64,000 nucleotides of DNA from Ferrimonas futtsuensis DSM 18154 (GCF_000422645.1 NZ_AUGL01000019.1:1-64000), one strand, 5' to 3'; counted from the stretch's first letter, positions 53,599 to 64,000 are shown. The notes: generated from the letters alone by a model not told the origin. Translations and numbers: made by a program.

Positions 53599-55431
53599 TT
53601 ACTCGTCGAGGAAACTCTTGAGAATTTCAGAGCGGGAGGGGTGGCGCAGCTTACGCAGCGCTTTGGCTTCAATCTGACGAATACGCTCACGGGTTACGTC
53701 AAACTGCTTACCCACCTCTTCCAGGGTGTGATCGGTGTTCATGTCGATACCGAAGCGCATCCGCAGCACTTTGGCTTCGCGAGCGGTCAGCCCTTCCAGC
53801 ACCTCATTGGTGGCCACTTTCAGGCTTTCGCTGGTGGCGGCATCGATGGGCTGGGCCAGGGTGGTATCCTCGATGAAGTCACCCAGGTGGGAATCTTCAT
53901 CATCACCAATGGGGGTCTCCATGGAGATGGGTTCCTTGGCGATTTTCAGGACCTTGCGAATCTTGTCTTCCGGCATCAGCATCCGTTCGGCCAGCTCTTC
54001 CGGCGTGGCTTCACGGCCCATCTCCTGAAGCATCTGACGGGAGATGCGGTTCAGTTTGTTGATGGTCTCGATCATATGCACCGGAATACGGATGGTACGG
54101 GCCTGGTCAGCAATGGAGCGGGTGATCGCCTGACGGATCCACCAGGTGGCGTAGGTGGAGAACTTGTAGCCTCGACGGTACTCGAACTTGTCCACCGCCT
54201 TCATCAGGCCGATGTTACCTTCCTGAATCAGGTCCAGGAACTGCAGACCACGGTTGGTGTACTTCTTGGCGATGGAGATTACCAGACGCAGGTTGGCTTC
54301 CACCATCTCTTTCTTGGCTCGGCGGGCCTTGGCTTCACCGATGGACATACGGCGGTTGATGTCCTTGATGCGACCGATGGTCAGGCGGGTTTCCACCTCA
54401 ACCTGGCCCAGCTTGGCCTGGCAGCGGGATACTTCGTCCTGCACCTTGGTCAGGGCATCGCTGTAGCTCTTGCCGGCGGACACTTCGGTCTGCAGCCAGC
54501 TGTCGTCGGTTTCGCTGCCGGCGAAGGCTTTCATGAAGTTCTTCTTGGGCATCTTGGCCTGTTCGACACAGAGCTTCATGATCAGGCGTTCCTGGATGCG
54601 CACGCGATCCATCATGGTACGCATGTTGCCAACCAGGTGGTCGAACTGCTTGGGCACCAGGCGGAACTGCTTAAACAGTTCGGACAGGCGAGTCACTACC
54701 ATGGCCACTTCGACGGAGTCATGACCGTGATCGGCGATCGCCTGCTGGGCCAACTCATAGTGGCGGCGCAGTTCACCAAACTTCTCACGGGCCTCTTCCG
54801 GATCCGGACCGGAGGAGGTCTCCTCTTCGTCGTCCTCATCCTCGTCGTCTTCGTCGTCCAGATCTTCCTGGGACAGCTCGGAGCCAACGTGGGTGGCGGT
54901 CGGGGCAACGTTGTTCTGATCTTCATCTTCGGAAACGAAGCCGGAGATGATCTCAGACAGGCGGATCTCATCCGCCTCGAAACGATCCCACTGATCCAGC
55001 AGGAAGGAGATCGCTTCCGGGTACTCGGCGACAGAGCACTGTACCTGGTTGATACCATCCTCGATGCGCTTGGCGATCAGAATTTCGCCTTCGCGGGTCA
55101 GCAGCTCAACTGTACCCATTTCACGCATGTACATGCGTACGGGGTCAGTGGTGCGGCCCAGCTCGCCCTCTACGCTGGCCAGCACCTGAGCGGCGGCTTC
55201 GGCAGCGTCTTCATCCGTGGCGTCTTCCGACATCATCAGGTCATCGCTGTCCGGGGCGGACTCGAAAACCTGAATACCCATGTCGTTTATCATCTGGATA
55301 ATATCTTCGATCTGATCGGAATCGATCATATCCGCCGGAAGGTGGTCGTTCACCTCGGCGTAGGTCAAGTAGCCCTGCTCTTTGCCCTTGGCTACCAGAA
55401 GCTTGAGTTGTGACTGCGGAGTTTGATCCAT
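53599..55431 (-). CDS. rpoD: RNA polymerase sigma factor RpoD (sigma-70)
   Basis: The housekeeping sigma factor. The start at 55,431 ([20 protein letters not shown]) matches the family; three residues more are possible from 55,440. Region 1.1, the non-conserved acidic insert ([16 protein letters not shown]), region 2 ([20 protein letters not shown]), region 3 and region 4 ([20 protein letters not shown]) are complete. About 610 aa, the E. coli length. Last gene of rpsU-yqeY-dnaG-rpoD. Confidence 0.97.
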   Translation of the reverse strand: MDQTPQSQLKLLVAKGKEQGYLTYAEVNDHLPADMIDSDQIEDIIQMINDMGIQVFESAPDSDDLMMSEDATDEDAAEAAAQVLASVEGELGRTTDPVRMYMREMGTVELLTREGEILIAKRIEDGINQVQCSVAEYPEAISFLLDQWDRFEADEIRLSEIISGFVSEDEDQNNVAPTATHVGSELSQEDLDDEDDEDEDDEEETSSGPDPEEAREKFGELRRHYELAQQAIADHGHDSVEVAMVVTRLSELFKQFRLVPKQFDHLVGNMRTMMDRVRIQERLIMKLCVEQAKMPKKNFMKAFAGSETDDSWLQTEVSAGKSYSDALTKVQDEVSRCQAKLGQVEVETRLTIGRIKDINRRMSIGEAKARRAKKEMVEANLRLVISIAKKYTNRGLQFLDLIQEGNIGLMKAVDKFEYRRGYKFSTYATWWIRQAITRSIADQARTIRIPVHMIETINKLNRISRQMLQEMGREATPEELAERMLMPEDKIRKVLKIAKEPISMETPIGDDEDSHLGDFIEDTTLAQPIDAATSESLKVATNEVLEGLTAREAKVLRMRFGIDMNTDHTLEEVGKQFDVTRERIRQIEAKALRKLRHPSRSEILKSFLDE

Positions 55432-55510
55432 AGATATCATCCACTTACTTATGCGAACAGAGTGTTTGAGCGACAGCCGCGCAAATAGCCAATTATAGCG
55501 TTTCGGCGGT

Positions 55511-57274
55511 TCAATCGCTAGCCTTTGCCGGGGCCTTAAGCCCCTGTAATAACAGATTCATCTCTTGCAATTGACGTAGCTCATCGGTGGATATTGAACC
55601 ATCACGCGCTTTACGTTGCAGTTGCTCTGACATCTGTTCAAAAAAACGTTGGTTTAACCATAATAAACAGTCGGTAAACTCCTGGCGGAAAGCGGACTCA
55701 TCACTGAGCTCCAGTTTCCAGTTCAGCAGCTTACTCAAGGTGCCGTGTTCAGGACGGCCCCTGAACCGCTCCATCAGCTGACCTGTGGTCAGTGGTTCGG
55801 GGCGGCAGATCTCCAGCATCTCCCGAAGCAGCGGCAAACCCGCCATCTCCAGGTGCTGTAACTCCTCCTGCACCGGCATATTGTGGCCCAGTGAAGGTTG
55901 TTGCTGCAGAAGGGCGATGGCCCGGCGAACCGGCGTTCCACGCCCCTGTGCCCCGGTGGGTTGAACCACCTGGGGAGCACTGCGTTGTCGCAGCGAGTCG
56001 GCTCCCCAGCCCAGTTCGGTGCGCAACCGGGCAAACAGACTCTCCTTCAGCAGACCGTCGGGCACCTTGTTAAGGAGTGGCTCCATGGTGCTGGCCAGTT
56101 GGGCCTTGCCCTCCTGGCTGGAGAGGTCTGCGTCGGACAGCAGGGTATCAAACAGGTAATCGGAGAGAGGCATCGCCTTCTCCACCAAGGCTTCAAACGC
56201 CTCCTTGCCCTGTTTACGAACCAGGCTGTCCGGATCCTCCCCATCGGGAAGGAACATGAATTTCAGCTGGATACCGTCCCGCAGATAGGGCAGGGCGGTT
56301 TCCATGGCGCGCCAGGCCGCTTCCCGGCCGGCATTATCGCCGTCGTAACAGCAGATTACCTGCTTGCTGGTGCGGACCAGCAGCTGCATCTGGTCGGCGG
56401 TGGTGGAGGTGCCCAGCGAGGCCACCGCATAAGGAACCCCATGTTGGGCCAGGGCCACCACATCCATATAGCCTTCGACCACCAGAATTCTGGTGGGGTT
56501 CCTGTCGTGCTGTTTCAGCTCATACAGGCCATAGAGCTCGCGCCCCTTGTGGAAGATGGGGGTTTCTGGCGAGTTCAGGTATTTCGGGGTGCCGTCACCC
56601 AATACCCGGCCCCCGAAGGCCACCACCCGGCCTCGGCGGTCACGGATGGGAAACATCAGCCGGTCGCGGAAGCGGTCGTAGCTTCGGCCTCCCCCCTCCT
56701 TAGCGATCAGCATGCCACACTCGGTCAGCACGCTCAGGCCGGTAGGGTTCTGCTTGTGTTGTGACTGCAGGTTGTCCCAGCCATCCGGGGCGAAGCCGAT
56801 GCCAAATTTCTTTACGGTATCGCCGTCCAGGCCTCGGGCCCGAATGTAGTCGATCACCTTCTGGCGCTGGGCGTGTTTGCGCAACTGCAGTTGGAAAAAG
56901 CGGGCGGCCCAGTCCATCAGCTCGTAGTGGCTGGTGAGTTTGGGGGCCTGTTGCTGGCGGGCGCTCAGGCCCTGTTCCCTGGGGACCTCTAGGCCCACAG
57001 TGGACGACAGCTCCTCGATGGCGTCGAGAAACTCCAGCCGGTCATACTCCATCACAAAGTCCAGGGCATTGCCGTGGGCGCCACAGCCAAAACAGTGATA
57101 GAACTGCTTATCCTGGCTGACGGTGAAGGAGGGGGATTTTTCGTTGTGGAATGGGCAACAGGCGCTGTGATTCTTGCCTGCTTTCTTAAGTTTTACGCGT
57201 GCGTCGATCAGATCGACAATGTCGACTCGGGCCAGTAGCTGGTCAATAAAATCTCTGGGGATACGCCCTGCCAC
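55511..57274 (-). CDS. dnaG: DNA primase DnaG
   Basis: Synthesises RNA primers at the fork. GTG start ([20 protein letters not shown]). Zinc finger [12 protein letters not shown]...YHCFGCG, RNA polymerase core with the TOPRIM motifs [13 protein letters not shown] and [11 protein letters not shown], and a C-terminal DnaB-binding domain. 587 aa is normal. The gap to rpoD (55,432-55,510) is short. Confidence 0.96.
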   Translation of the reverse strand: MAGRIPRDFIDQLLARVDIVDLIDARVKLKKAGKNHSACCPFHNEKSPSFTVSQDKQFYHCFGCGAHGNALDFVMEYDRLEFLDAIEELSSTVGLEVPREQGLSARQQQAPKLTSHYELMDWAARFFQLQLRKHAQRQKVIDYIRARGLDGDTVKKFGIGFAPDGWDNLQSQHKQNPTGLSVLTECGMLIAKEGGGRSYDRFRDRLMFPIRDRRGRVVAFGGRVLGDGTPKYLNSPETPIFHKGRELYGLYELKQHDRNPTRILVVEGYMDVVALAQHGVPYAVASLGTSTTADQMQLLVRTSKQVICCYDGDNAGREAAWRAMETALPYLRDGIQLKFMFLPDGEDPDSLVRKQGKEAFEALVEKAMPLSDYLFDTLLSDADLSSQEGKAQLASTMEPLLNKVPDGLLKESLFARLRTELGWGADSLRQRSAPQVVQPTGAQGRGTPVRRAIALLQQQPSLGHNMPVQEELQHLEMAGLPLLREMLEICRPEPLTTGQLMERFRGRPEHGTLSKLLNWKLELSDESAFRQEFTDCLLWLNQRFFEQMSEQLQRKARDGSISTDELRQLQEMNLLLQGLKAPAKASD

Positions 57275-57312
57275 TTACTTATGAGTCTCCGCGGTGCTAT
57301 CAATTAGAGACG

Positions 57313-57339
57313 AACAAGCCGTGCAGGGCACGGCTTGTT
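57313..57339 (-). terminator. Attenuating hairpin between yqeY and dnaG
   Basis: AACAAGCCGTGC, a 3-nt loop and GCACGGCTTGTT without a long T run. E. coli has a partial terminator and processing site between rpsU and dnaG; this hairpin is in the equivalent place and would lower dnaG expression relative to rpsU. Confidence 0.65.
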
Positions 57340-57359
57340 TCACGCTAAGGCAAGATGGC

Positions 57360-57803
57360 TCAGCTCAGACGGGCCTTAATCAGACCACTGACCGCGCCCA
57401 TGTCGGCACGACCCTGAACCTGAGGCTTCAGAAGCCCCATCACCTTGCCCATATCCTGCATTGAGCTGGCACCGGAATCCGCCAGTGCCTTGTCTACCAG
57501 AGCGTTCAGCTCCTCCTCGGTCAAAGGCTGAGGGAGAAACTCCTGCAGCACCACAACTTCGGCGGCTTCCACGTCGGCCAAATCCTGACGGCCTGCGGCC
57601 TCAAACTGACTGATGGAGTCGCGACGCTGTTTGACCATCTTGGTCAGAACCACGGTGACTTCATCGTCGGTCAGGGTTTTCTGGCCGTCCACCTCTTGCT
57701 GCTTAACCGCAGCCAGAGCCAGGCGGATGGTGCCCAGGCGTGCCTTATCTTTAGCACGCATGGCAGTTTTCTGCTCGTCTTTAAGACGCTCAACTACGGA
57801 CAT
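57360..57803 (-). CDS. yqeY: GatB/YqeY domain-containing protein
   Basis: 147 aa with the YqeY pattern RLKDEQKTAMRAKDKARLGT at the start and MQDMGKVMGLLKPQVQGRAD near the end. It resembles the tail domain of GatB/aspartyl-tRNA amidotransferase; the function of the free form is uncertain. Located between rpsU and dnaG, as in many proteobacteria outside the enterics. Confidence 0.93.
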   Translation of the reverse strand: MSVVERLKDEQKTAMRAKDKARLGTIRLALAAVKQQEVDGQKTLTDDEVTVVLTKMVKQRRDSISQFEAAGRQDLADVEAAEVVVLQEFLPQPLTEEELNALVDKALADSGASSMQDMGKVMGLLKPQVQGRADMGAVSGLIKARLS

Positions 57804-57815
57804 CGTAAACTCTGC

Positions 57816-58043
<228 letters not shown>

Positions 58044-58103
58044 TCAATAAATTGGGTTTGAGCTGGTCATCTTTTGACCGGCGTAAGTTCAAAATGGTGC
58101 GAA

Positions 58104-58133
58104 ATTCTACTCTGAACCGCACTGCCTTGTAAA
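58104..58133 (-). promoter_or_regulatory. Promoter of rpsU-yqeY-dnaG-rpoD
   Basis: Minus strand: TTTACA (58,133-58,128), 18-bp spacer, TAGAAT (58,109-58,104), about 73 bases before the rpsU ATG. Confidence 0.7.
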
Positions 58134-58267
58134 GGGCCATTCAACGGTCTTGAGGAACTTGGGTAACAACCAAAACAAAACCGCCTCTCAACCCATTAAG
58201 GTGAAAGGAAATTTTCGGTTGCGCCCGGTGAGTTTCCCCGGGTTAACGGCGGTTGTGCCGGCTGGGA

Positions 58268-58297
58268 TTGGTATCCTGGCCAAGGCGCAGGTAGAAT
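58268..58297 (+). promoter_or_regulatory. Candidate tsaD promoter
   Basis: TTGGTA (58,268-58,273), 18-bp spacer, TAGAAT (58,292-58,297), 33 bases before the ATG. Divergent from the rpsU promoter. Confidence 0.5.
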
Positions 58298-58330
58298 TGC
58301 CGCCTTCAACTATTAATGTGAGAGTCTAGC

Positions 58331-59353
58331 ATGCGGCTGTTGGGAATCGAAACTTCCTGTGATGAAACTGGAATCGCCATCTACGACGATGAGCGTGGGC
58401 TGTTATCACACGCCCTCTACAGTCAGGTAAAACTGCATGCAGATTATGGCGGTGTTGTGCCGGAACTGGCCTCCCGGGACCATGTGCGCAAGATTGTGCC
58501 GCTGGTCAAGGAGGCGGTGGCCAATGCCGGCCTGACCCCGGACGAGATTGACGGCATCGCCTATACCGCAGGCCCCGGCCTGGTTGGCGCCCTGCTGGTG
58601 GGTGCCTGTGTCGGTCGCAGTCTGGCCCTGGCCTGGAACATTCCCGCGGTGGCGGTACACCATATGGAGGGTCATCTGCTGGCGCCCATGCTGGAAGAGA
58701 CACCGCCAGAGTTCCCCTTTGTGGCCCTGCTGGTCTCTGGAGGCCACACCATGCTGGTTCGTGTGGATGGCATCGGCCAGTACCAGGCACTGGGGGAGTC
58801 CATCGATGATGCGGCCGGTGAGGCGTTTGACAAGACCGCCAAGCTGATGGGGCTGGATTACCCGGGGGGGCCGCTGTTGGCTAAGCTGGCGGAGAAGGGC
58901 ACCCCGGGACGCTTTACCTTCCCCCGTCCCATGTGTGACCGACCAGGCCTGGATTTCAGTTTCTCAGGCCTCAAGACCTTCGCTGCCAACACCATCGCCG
59001 CCGAAGGGGATGATGAGCAGACCCGGGCCGACATTGCCCGCGCGTTCGAAGACGCCGTGGTGGACACCCTGGCGATCAAATGCCGGCGTGCCCTGAAGGA
59101 GACCGGGTTGAATCGTCTGGTAATCGCCGGGGGGGTGAGTGCCAACAAACATCTGCGAGCCCAGTTGGCGGCGATGATGGCCAAGCAGAAGGGTGAGGTG
59201 TATTACCCCAGAAATGAGTTCTGTACCGACAATGGCGCGATGATCGCTTACGCGGGTCTGCAGCGGCTCAAGGCCGGAGAAACTCAGCCCCTGTCGGTGA
59301 AGTGTCAGCCGCGCTGGCCTCTGGATACCCTCAAGGCGCCGGGGGTTGCTTAG
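58331..59353 (+). CDS. tsaD: tRNA N6-adenosine threonylcarbamoyltransferase TsaD
   Basis: Catalytic subunit of t6A37 synthesis with TsaB and TsaE. Metal site HMEGH in [25 protein letters not shown] at the start and [10 protein letters not shown] are diagnostic. 340 aa. TsaE is encoded at 3,107. The 3' end overlaps the convergent plsY gene by 23 bases. Confidence 0.96.
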   Translation: MRLLGIETSCDETGIAIYDDERGLLSHALYSQVKLHADYGGVVPELASRDHVRKIVPLVKEAVANAGLTPDEIDGIAYTAGPGLVGALLVGACVGRSLALAWNIPAVAVHHMEGHLLAPMLEETPPEFPFVALLVSGGHTMLVRVDGIGQYQALGESIDDAAGEAFDKTAKLMGLDYPGGPLLAKLAEKGTPGRFTFPRPMCDRPGLDFSFSGLKTFAANTIAAEGDDEQTRADIARAFEDAVVDTLAIKCRRALKETGLNRLVIAGGVSANKHLRAQLAAMMAKQKGEVYYPRNEFCTDNGAMIAYAGLQRLKAGETQPLSVKCQPRWPLDTLKAPGVA

Positions 59354-59948
59354 CCTTCGCCTTCAGGCGTTCCGACACCTTAGGCTCCTTGCCTTGCCAC
59401 AGGCGCACCAGATTCGGCTGGTGCCGCCAGATGATCAACAGACACAGCAGCACCACCGACAGGGTGTACTGGGGTTTGATCAGGTAGGTGTACAGGGGAG
59501 CCAGCATTGAGGTGATCACCGCACCCAGGGAGGCGTATTGTGTCACCCAGACGATCACCAGCCAGGTGGCGATGATCAGCAGTCCCATCCAGTCACTGAT
59601 GGGCGCCAGCGCGCCCAGCGCGGTGGCGACCCCCTTGCCGCCGCGAAAGCCGAAAAACACCGGGTAGATGTGGCCCAGGCAGGCGGCGATGCCGATAAAG
59701 GCCAGGGACAGGGGGTCAATGCCCAGGTGGTAGCTGGTCCACACCGGAATGGTGCCCTTGAGCACGTCGAACAGCAGCACCATTACCGCCGCGCTCTTTC
59801 CTCCCAGCCTGAGTACATTGGTGGCGCCCGGGTTGTTGGAGCCGCTGGTTCTTGGATCGGGTAACCCTTTGAGCTTGCACACCAATACCGCACTGGATAC
59901 GGAACCCAGCAGGTAGGCAAACAGGATCATCATCAGGGTCATCGACAC
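59331..59948 (-). CDS. plsY: Acyl-phosphate glycerol-3-phosphate acyltransferase
   Basis: Membrane enzyme that starts phospholipid synthesis from acyl phosphate. Five hydrophobic segments, with [33 protein letters not shown] and a final basic tail. 205 aa. tsaD-plsY adjacency is common. Its last 23 bases lie antisense to the end of tsaD. Confidence 0.94.
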   Translation of the reverse strand: MSMTLMMILFAYLLGSVSSAVLVCKLKGLPDPRTSGSNNPGATNVLRLGGKSAAVMVLLFDVLKGTIPVWTSYHLGIDPLSLAFIGIAACLGHIYPVFFGFRGGKGVATALGALAPISDWMGLLIIATWLVIVWVTQYASLGAVITSMLAPLYTYLIKPQYTLSVVLLCLLIIWRHQPNLVRLWQGKEPKVSERLKAKAKQPPAP

Positions 59949-59996
59949 GGCGCGTCCTTTTCTGCGTAAATGGCCACCGACGGTGGTGGTTGCGGT

Positions 59997-60026
59997 TTGC
60001 CGCGATGGGGTAAAAGGCTTTATGAT
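59997..60026 (+). promoter_or_regulatory. Candidate promoter of folB-folK-uppP
   Basis: TTGCCG (59,997-60,002), 18-bp spacer, TATGAT (60,021-60,026), 62 bases before the start codon. Confidence 0.55.
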
Positions 60027-60088
60027 TCCGCCACACCCGCCTACGGACAGGATATTAGGGTATCTAACCTTTGATTGGAGTACCAGAG

Positions 60089-60457
60089 TTGCAAACAGAT
60101 ACGGTTTTCGTCGACCAGCTGAAATGTGAAGCGGTCATCGGGGTTTTCGACTGGGAGAAGACGATCACCCAGACCCTGTTTATTGACCTGGAGATGAGTT
60201 GGGATAACCGGCCGGCCGCCGCCTCGGACGACTACCGTCATGCCCTGTGTTACGACACCGTGTCCACGGCCGTGACCGAGCTGGTGGAGGGGACGCCCCA
60301 CGAGCTGGTGGAAACCGTGGCTGAAAAAGTGGCCGAGCTGATTCGCAGCCGCTTCGGCGTGCACTGGGTCAAGGTGACGGTCAACAAACCCGGTGCGGTG
60401 AGCAATGCCACCAACCTCGGGGTGCGTATTGAGCGGGGCAGCAGGACCAACCCGTGA
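60089..60457 (+). CDS. folB: Dihydroneopterin aldolase FolB
   Basis: Folate pathway enzyme converting dihydroneopterin to 6-hydroxymethyl-dihydropterin. TTG start at 60,089 with TTGGAGT 8 bases upstream gives 122 aa beginning [20 protein letters not shown]. The family motifs [21 protein letters not shown] and [11 protein letters not shown] are present. Overlaps folK by 4 bases. Confidence 0.93.
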   Translation: MQTDTVFVDQLKCEAVIGVFDWEKTITQTLFIDLEMSWDNRPAAASDDYRHALCYDTVSTAVTELVEGTPHELVETVAEKVAELIRSRFGVHWVKVTVNKPGAVSNATNLGVRIERGSRTNP

Positions 60458-60960
60458 CCCGCATCTACATCAGTGTCGGCAGCAACATCTGTCCCAGAGA
60501 GAACATTCCTCCCGCCCTGGATGACCTGTTTCGTCACTTTGGCCCCCTGACTCTGTCCAGGGTGTTTGAAAGTGAAGCGGTGGGTTTTGACGGGGATAAC
60601 TTCCTGAACTTTGTTGTGGCCTGCGACTCCAAGCTCCCTCTGGCGGCTACCGCAGCGGCGCTGCGTCAGATAGAGCTTAAACACGGCCGCGCCCCGGATG
60701 CCCAGAAGTTTTCCAGTCGCACTGTCGATCTGGATCTGCTGCTGTTCGGAGAGACTCAGTGCCAGCAGCCCCTGGTGTTGCCCAGGCCAGAGATTCGTTT
60801 TAACGCCTTTGTGTTGTGGCCCCTGGCCGAACTGGCTCCCGATCTGGTGATGCCCGGCGATGATGCTCCCCTGTCGCAGCGATGGCGGGACTTTGATAAG
60901 ACTCAACAGAAACTGTGGCCAGTGGCTTTCCACTGGTTACCCTCCGGAGACATGCAGTAA
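60454..60960 (+). CDS. folK: 6-hydroxymethyl-dihydropterin pyrophosphokinase FolK
   Basis: Next step of the folate pathway. GTG start overlapping the folB stop. SVGSNICPRENI replaces the usual IGSNL..P, and FSSRTVDLDLLLFGE contains the DxDxL metal motif. 168 aa. uppP starts directly after its stop codon. Confidence 0.93.
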   Translation: MTRIYISVGSNICPRENIPPALDDLFRHFGPLTLSRVFESEAVGFDGDNFLNFVVACDSKLPLAATAAALRQIELKHGRAPDAQKFSSRTVDLDLLLFGETQCQQPLVLPRPEIRFNAFVLWPLAELAPDLVMPGDDAPLSQRWRDFDKTQQKLWPVAFHWLPSGDMQ

Positions 60961-61755
60961 ATGGATCTGATACAAGCCTTCTGGCTCGCCCTGATTCAGG
61001 GGATCACCGAATTTCTACCCATCTCCAGCTCGGCGCATCTGATCTTGCCGTCGCAGCTGCTGGGCTGGCCGGATCAGGGGCTGGCCTTTGATGCCATCGT
61101 CAACCTGGGTACCCTGGCGGCGGTGGTGATCTATTTCCGCCAGGATGTGGTTTCCCTGCTGGCCGCCTGGTTGCGCTCGCTTACCGGACGTCACTGTGAT
61201 CAGAGCAAACTCGCCTGGCTCATCATATTGGGCACCATTCCCGTCGGGCTCTCCGGCCTGCTGTTCAACGATTTCATCGGCACCCATTTCCGCAGCACCC
61301 TGGTGGTGGCCAGCTCCACCCTGATCTTCGGTCTGCTGCTGTGGTGGGCAGACGCCAAGCCCAGTGAGAAGCGGGGCATTGAGGATCTGACCTGGCAGCT
61401 GGTGCTGTTTATCGGTATCGCCCAGGCGATGGCATTGATTCCCGGAACCTCCCGTTCCGGTGTCACCATCACTGCGGCCCTGTTGGTGGGGCTGAACCGG
61501 GTCGCCGCCGCTCGGTTCTCCTTCCTGTTGGCGATCCCGGTGGGGGCGCTGGCCGGTGGTTACGAGGCTCTGGGCCTGATTGGCAACCCGGAACCGGTGA
61601 ATTGGGCGCCTTTGGGTGTGTCCCTGGTGGTGGCCTTTGTGTCCGCCTACCTGTGTATCCACTACTTCCTTAAGATGATCAGCAATATGGGTATGCTGCC
61701 CTTCGTCATCTACCGCCTGGTTCTGGCGGGCCTGCTGTTTGCCTTCTTCGTGTAG
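60961..61755 (+). CDS. uppP: Undecaprenyl-diphosphate phosphatase UppP (BacA)
   Basis: Integral membrane enzyme that recycles the cell-wall lipid carrier. The two active-site repeats GITEFLPISSSAHL and IPGTSRSGVTITAALLVGL are intact. 264 aa, about eight membrane helices. Zero-base spacing from folK. Confidence 0.95.
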   Translation: MDLIQAFWLALIQGITEFLPISSSAHLILPSQLLGWPDQGLAFDAIVNLGTLAAVVIYFRQDVVSLLAAWLRSLTGRHCDQSKLAWLIILGTIPVGLSGLLFNDFIGTHFRSTLVVASSTLIFGLLLWWADAKPSEKRGIEDLTWQLVLFIGIAQAMALIPGTSRSGVTITAALLVGLNRVAAARFSFLLAIPVGALAGGYEALGLIGNPEPVNWAPLGVSLVVAFVSAYLCIHYFLKMISNMGMLPFVIYRLVLAGLLFAFFV

Positions 61756-61770
61756 CGGTATCGGCATGAG

Positions 61771-61796
61771 AAAAGCGGCCATCGGGCCGCTTTTTT
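61771..61796 (+). terminator. Terminator after uppP
   Basis: AAAAGCGGCC-ATC-GGGCCGC followed by six T residues. Confidence 0.92.
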
Positions 61797-61845
61797 GTAC
61801 CCGGCTGTCACAGACACGCCGCCTTCTAGAATCCAGGGGAGGGTG

Positions 61846-62736
61846 CTAGCCGCCACCCGCACAGGGGCAGTCCGGTGGCAGCACCAGGTTGACGGCGCCG
61901 GGATGGACCTGGAAGCGGATCCGGGAGGCGTGGATCGGTTCGCCATCCAGGTTCATTGGCATCGGATCGTCGGCCTGGTACTCGGCCCAGGGCAGTTGCA
62001 TCCAGGTGACAAAGTGGTTGTCCGGCGCCGGCGACTCCAGCTCCTTCAGAACCTGGGGCAGGTCCTGGGGAGTAAAGGCGGAGAGGCCGACGAAGTCCAG
62101 CAGGCCGTCGTCGATGCATGCCATAGGGGCCAGCGGCTGACCGCCTCCGGCCTGACGGCCGTTGCACACCGCCCCGACCAGGATGCGGTTCTCCAGCGGG
62201 CCGTTGGGGGTGAGTAACTGCCCCTCGTAGGGTTCGAACTTCAACGCCTGCAGCAGGCCATTAAGGGTGTAGGCGCCTCCGCCGAGGAAGTTCTTCAGGG
62301 CCACCGGAGTGGTGGCGGTGACCCGGGCGCCAAAACCGCCGCTGGCGACGTTGATGAAGTAACGCTCGTTGGCACTGGCCACGTCCACCGGCCTAGATTG
62401 CCCATCGCGAGCCAGGGCCAGTGCCGCTTCCACCTCCGTGGGAATGGCGCAGGCAGTGGCAAAGTCGTTGGCGGTGCCCAGGGGCAGGATCGCCAGCTGT
62501 GGTCTTCGCTCTCTGGGGTGGGCCATCAGCGCCGATACCAGCTCGTTGACCGTACCGTCACCTCCCCCAGCCACCAGCCGGGGGCATCCCTCCTGGATCG
62601 CTTCTGCCACCAGCCTGGCGACGTCGTCCCCCTCCCAGGTGACTCGCACTTCGATGGGGCCGTGGTGGCGCTGGACCAGGATCCCCTGGCGAACCGGATC
62701 CTGGTTTGCTTTTTTGCCATTGAGGATAAGACGCAT
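61846..62736 (-). CDS. yegS: Lipid kinase YegS
   Basis: Diacylglycerol-kinase-family enzyme (phosphatidylglycerol kinase activity in E. coli). RLVAGGGDGTVNELVSALM holds the GGDGT nucleotide motif; ILPLGTANDFATACAIP, CNGRQAGGGQPLAPMA and MNLDGEPI are conserved. The start at 62,736 has GGGAG 7 bases upstream, while 62,754 does not. 296 aa (E. coli 299). Confidence 0.93.
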   Translation of the reverse strand: MRLILNGKKANQDPVRQGILVQRHHGPIEVRVTWEGDDVARLVAEAIQEGCPRLVAGGGDGTVNELVSALMAHPRERRPQLAILPLGTANDFATACAIPTEVEAALALARDGQSRPVDVASANERYFINVASGGFGARVTATTPVALKNFLGGGAYTLNGLLQALKFEPYEGQLLTPNGPLENRILVGAVCNGRQAGGGQPLAPMACIDDGLLDFVGLSAFTPQDLPQVLKELESPAPDNHFVTWMQLPWAEYQADDPMPMNLDGEPIHASRIRFQVHPGAVNLVLPPDCPCAGGG

Positions 62737-62870
62737 CAGACACTCCCTGATCATGTCGATGAGTTAACCCTAATGGATGAGGAGGAGTTTGGCGACGTGA
62801 ACAACTGCAAAAGGACGGGGCCGAGTCACTTGGAGAGGGGGTTGGAGGCCAGGCGGCCTCCCGAATGCGG

Positions 62871-64000
62871 TCAGAACTGATAGTCCAGCTTGGCCCACAG
62901 GGTACGCCCCGGCTCATTCACCTGGCGGGTACGCTCTTCCGGCGGAAGCAGGTCGTTGCCGGCACCGCTTTTGCTGATGTGCTCGGCGTAGGCCTTATCC
63001 AGCAGGTTGTCGATGCCCATGCTCAGGGTGAAGTCGTCGGCGAAGCGCCAGGCGCCATTGAGGGAGACCACCCCAAAGCCCGCAGTTTCCCCCAGATCCT
63101 GGCCAACGATGTTGCCCTGGCCGACGGCCACTCTGTCCTGCTCGGCCACCAGTCGCCACAGGGCGCCGAAACTCCAGCCGTCCCGTTCATAGTTCAGTGC
63201 CAGCTTGGCCTCCAGGGGGGAGATCTGGCCCAGGGGGCGGTCCTCACTGTCGTTCTCCCCTCGGCTGTACGCCAGGGTGGTGACCCACTGCCAATGGTCG
63301 GCGAAGGCCCAGGTCAGGCCGGCCTCGCCGCCCCACAGGGTGGCGTCGATGTTGCGGGCGGAGGGCATGCTGTTGTTGTCGATCAGGATGTAATCGCTCA
63401 GTTCGGCGTAGAACAGCGACAGGGACAGTTCCACCGGGCCCTGATGGATCCAACCCAGATCCAGCTGATCGGTGGTTTCGGGATCCAGGGTGAGATGGGT
63501 ACCCGCCTTCATCACCTCCCAGTAGTCGGCGATGCGTTCGGCGTGGCCGAAGCCGGCATACCATTGATGCTGACCCCGGGTCAGTTCATAACGAGCAAAG
63601 CCGGAGAACAGGGTGTCATCCCGGCTGTTGTCCTTGTTGTCGCCCGCCCAGCTGCCGCGCAACTCGGTGGCCCACCGATCCAGACGGACACCGGCCTTGA
63701 CCGTCCCCTGGCTCAGCTGATAGTCCGATTCGATGAACAGGCCAACACTCTGCTGGTTGAACACCTCCTTGAAGGGGGCCGCTTCCAGCTGATCCAGGCT
63801 CTTACCGCCGCGCATATCCTGGGTGCTGTCCAGGGCATCCAGCCCCAGGGTCAGCTGCCACCGCTGGTCCGGTGCCAGATCCAGCCAGAGGTGGCCGCCA
63901 TAGGTGGTGCGCCTGGGGTTCATCCCCACGGGCAGGTTGTCCGGATCGCTGATGGGGCGATCGAACTGATCCATGATGTGATCGTTTTGATTGGCGTAGA
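62871..64000 (-). CDS. TonB-dependent copper-type receptor (partial, 5' end outside window)
   Basis: Outer-membrane receptor; the reading frame runs open to the window edge, so the plug domain and signal peptide are missing. The barrel ends LWAKLDYQF. FGHAERIADYWEVMKAG, ISPLEAKLALNYERDGWS and GNIVGQDLGETAGFGVVSLN are features I associate with the OprC/NosA copper receptor family. Consistent with copper handling by the PCu(A)C protein at 35,913, but not linked to it. Confidence 0.85.
   Translation of the reverse strand, partial: YANQNDHIMDQFDRPISDPDNLPVGMNPRRTTYGGHLWLDLAPDQRWQLTLGLDALDSTQDMRGGKSLDQLEAAPFKEVFNQQSVGLFIESDYQLSQGTVKAGVRLDRWATELRGSWAGDNKDNSRDDTLFSGFARYELTRGQHQWYAGFGHAERIADYWEVMKAGTHLTLDPETTDQLDLGWIHQGPVELSLSLFYAELSDYILIDNNSMPSARNIDATLWGGEAGLTWAFADHWQWVTTLAYSRGENDSEDRPLGQISPLEAKLALNYERDGWSFGALWRLVAEQDRVAVGQGNIVGQDLGETAGFGVVSLNGAWRFADDFTLSMGIDNLLDKAYAEHISKSGAGNDLLPPEERTRQVNEPGRTLWAKLDYQF

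Noticed and set aside
53536-55413. 625-codon open frame on the plus strand
   Set aside because: Antisense shadow of rpoD.

Overview
The window is a high-GC chromosomal segment of a marine-type gammaproteobacterium. Housekeeping gene order (nnr-tsaE-amiB-mutL-miaA-hfq-hflX-hflK-hflC, purA-motX-rnr-rlmB, rpsF-priB-rpsR-rplI, dnaB-alr, nudF-yqiB-cpdA-yqiA-parE, parC-plsC, rpsU-yqeY-dnaG-rpoD, tsaD, folB-folK-uppP), the presence of motX (sodium-driven polar flagellum) and a full-length 613-class RpoD point to Alteromonadales; a Ferrimonas- or Shewanella-like organism is my best inference. No rRNA, prophage, insertion sequence or CRISPR array is visible.

Layout. 1-720: one intact tRNA-Gly followed by a 133-bp tandem array of decayed tRNA-Gly copies, each with its own terminator-like hairpin. 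974-13,093: an unknown helical protein, then NAD(P)HX repair, tRNA modification, cell-wall amidase, mismatch repair, Hfq/HflX/HflKC and PurA. 13,174-19,565: MotX, RNase R, RlmB, a DUF481 outer-membrane protein and the S6-PriB-S18-L9 operon. 19,764-25,351: S46 peptidase divergent from dnaB-alr, then a CsgD-like regulator facing a truncated csgE (25,385-25,579), which looks like a relic of a curli locus. 25,778-26,188: YjbQ.

26,382-31,335 is the most unusual part: three paralogous polytopic membrane proteins (sharing W-K, NIAEA and WNFAFVY motifs; probably DUF5692-like), one of them fused to a periplasmic domain, with an outer-membrane barrel protein between them. They are divergent from a chalcone-isomerase-like secreted protein. 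The intergenic region carries a perfect FNR-type site and two copies of the same palindrome (TTAGAG-N6-CTCTAA), one just upstream of each divergent gene. I propose this as an anaerobically controlled envelope system of unknown function.

31,532-38,017: dusA, a Crp/Fnr-family regulator, deoD, a four-gene PspC-type membrane operon behind a near-consensus sigma-54 promoter, an enoyl-CoA hydratase, a copper chaperone operon. 38,073-48,161: tolC, the nudF-to-parE cluster and parC, with a sugar-dehydrogenase-like gene overlapping the start of parC. 48,292-53,447: a CAT-like acetyltransferase, plsC, rraB, an Arg-rich mini-protein, a diguanylate cyclase coupled to a response regulator that apparently starts with ATT, and a second enoyl-CoA hydratase. 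53,599-62,736: rpoD-dnaG-yqeY-rpsU (minus strand), tsaD, plsY, folB-folK-uppP, yegS. 62,871 to the window edge: a partial TonB-dependent copper-type receptor.

Functional annotations rest on recognition of family motifs by eye; regulatory sites were found by reading and are not statistically tested.
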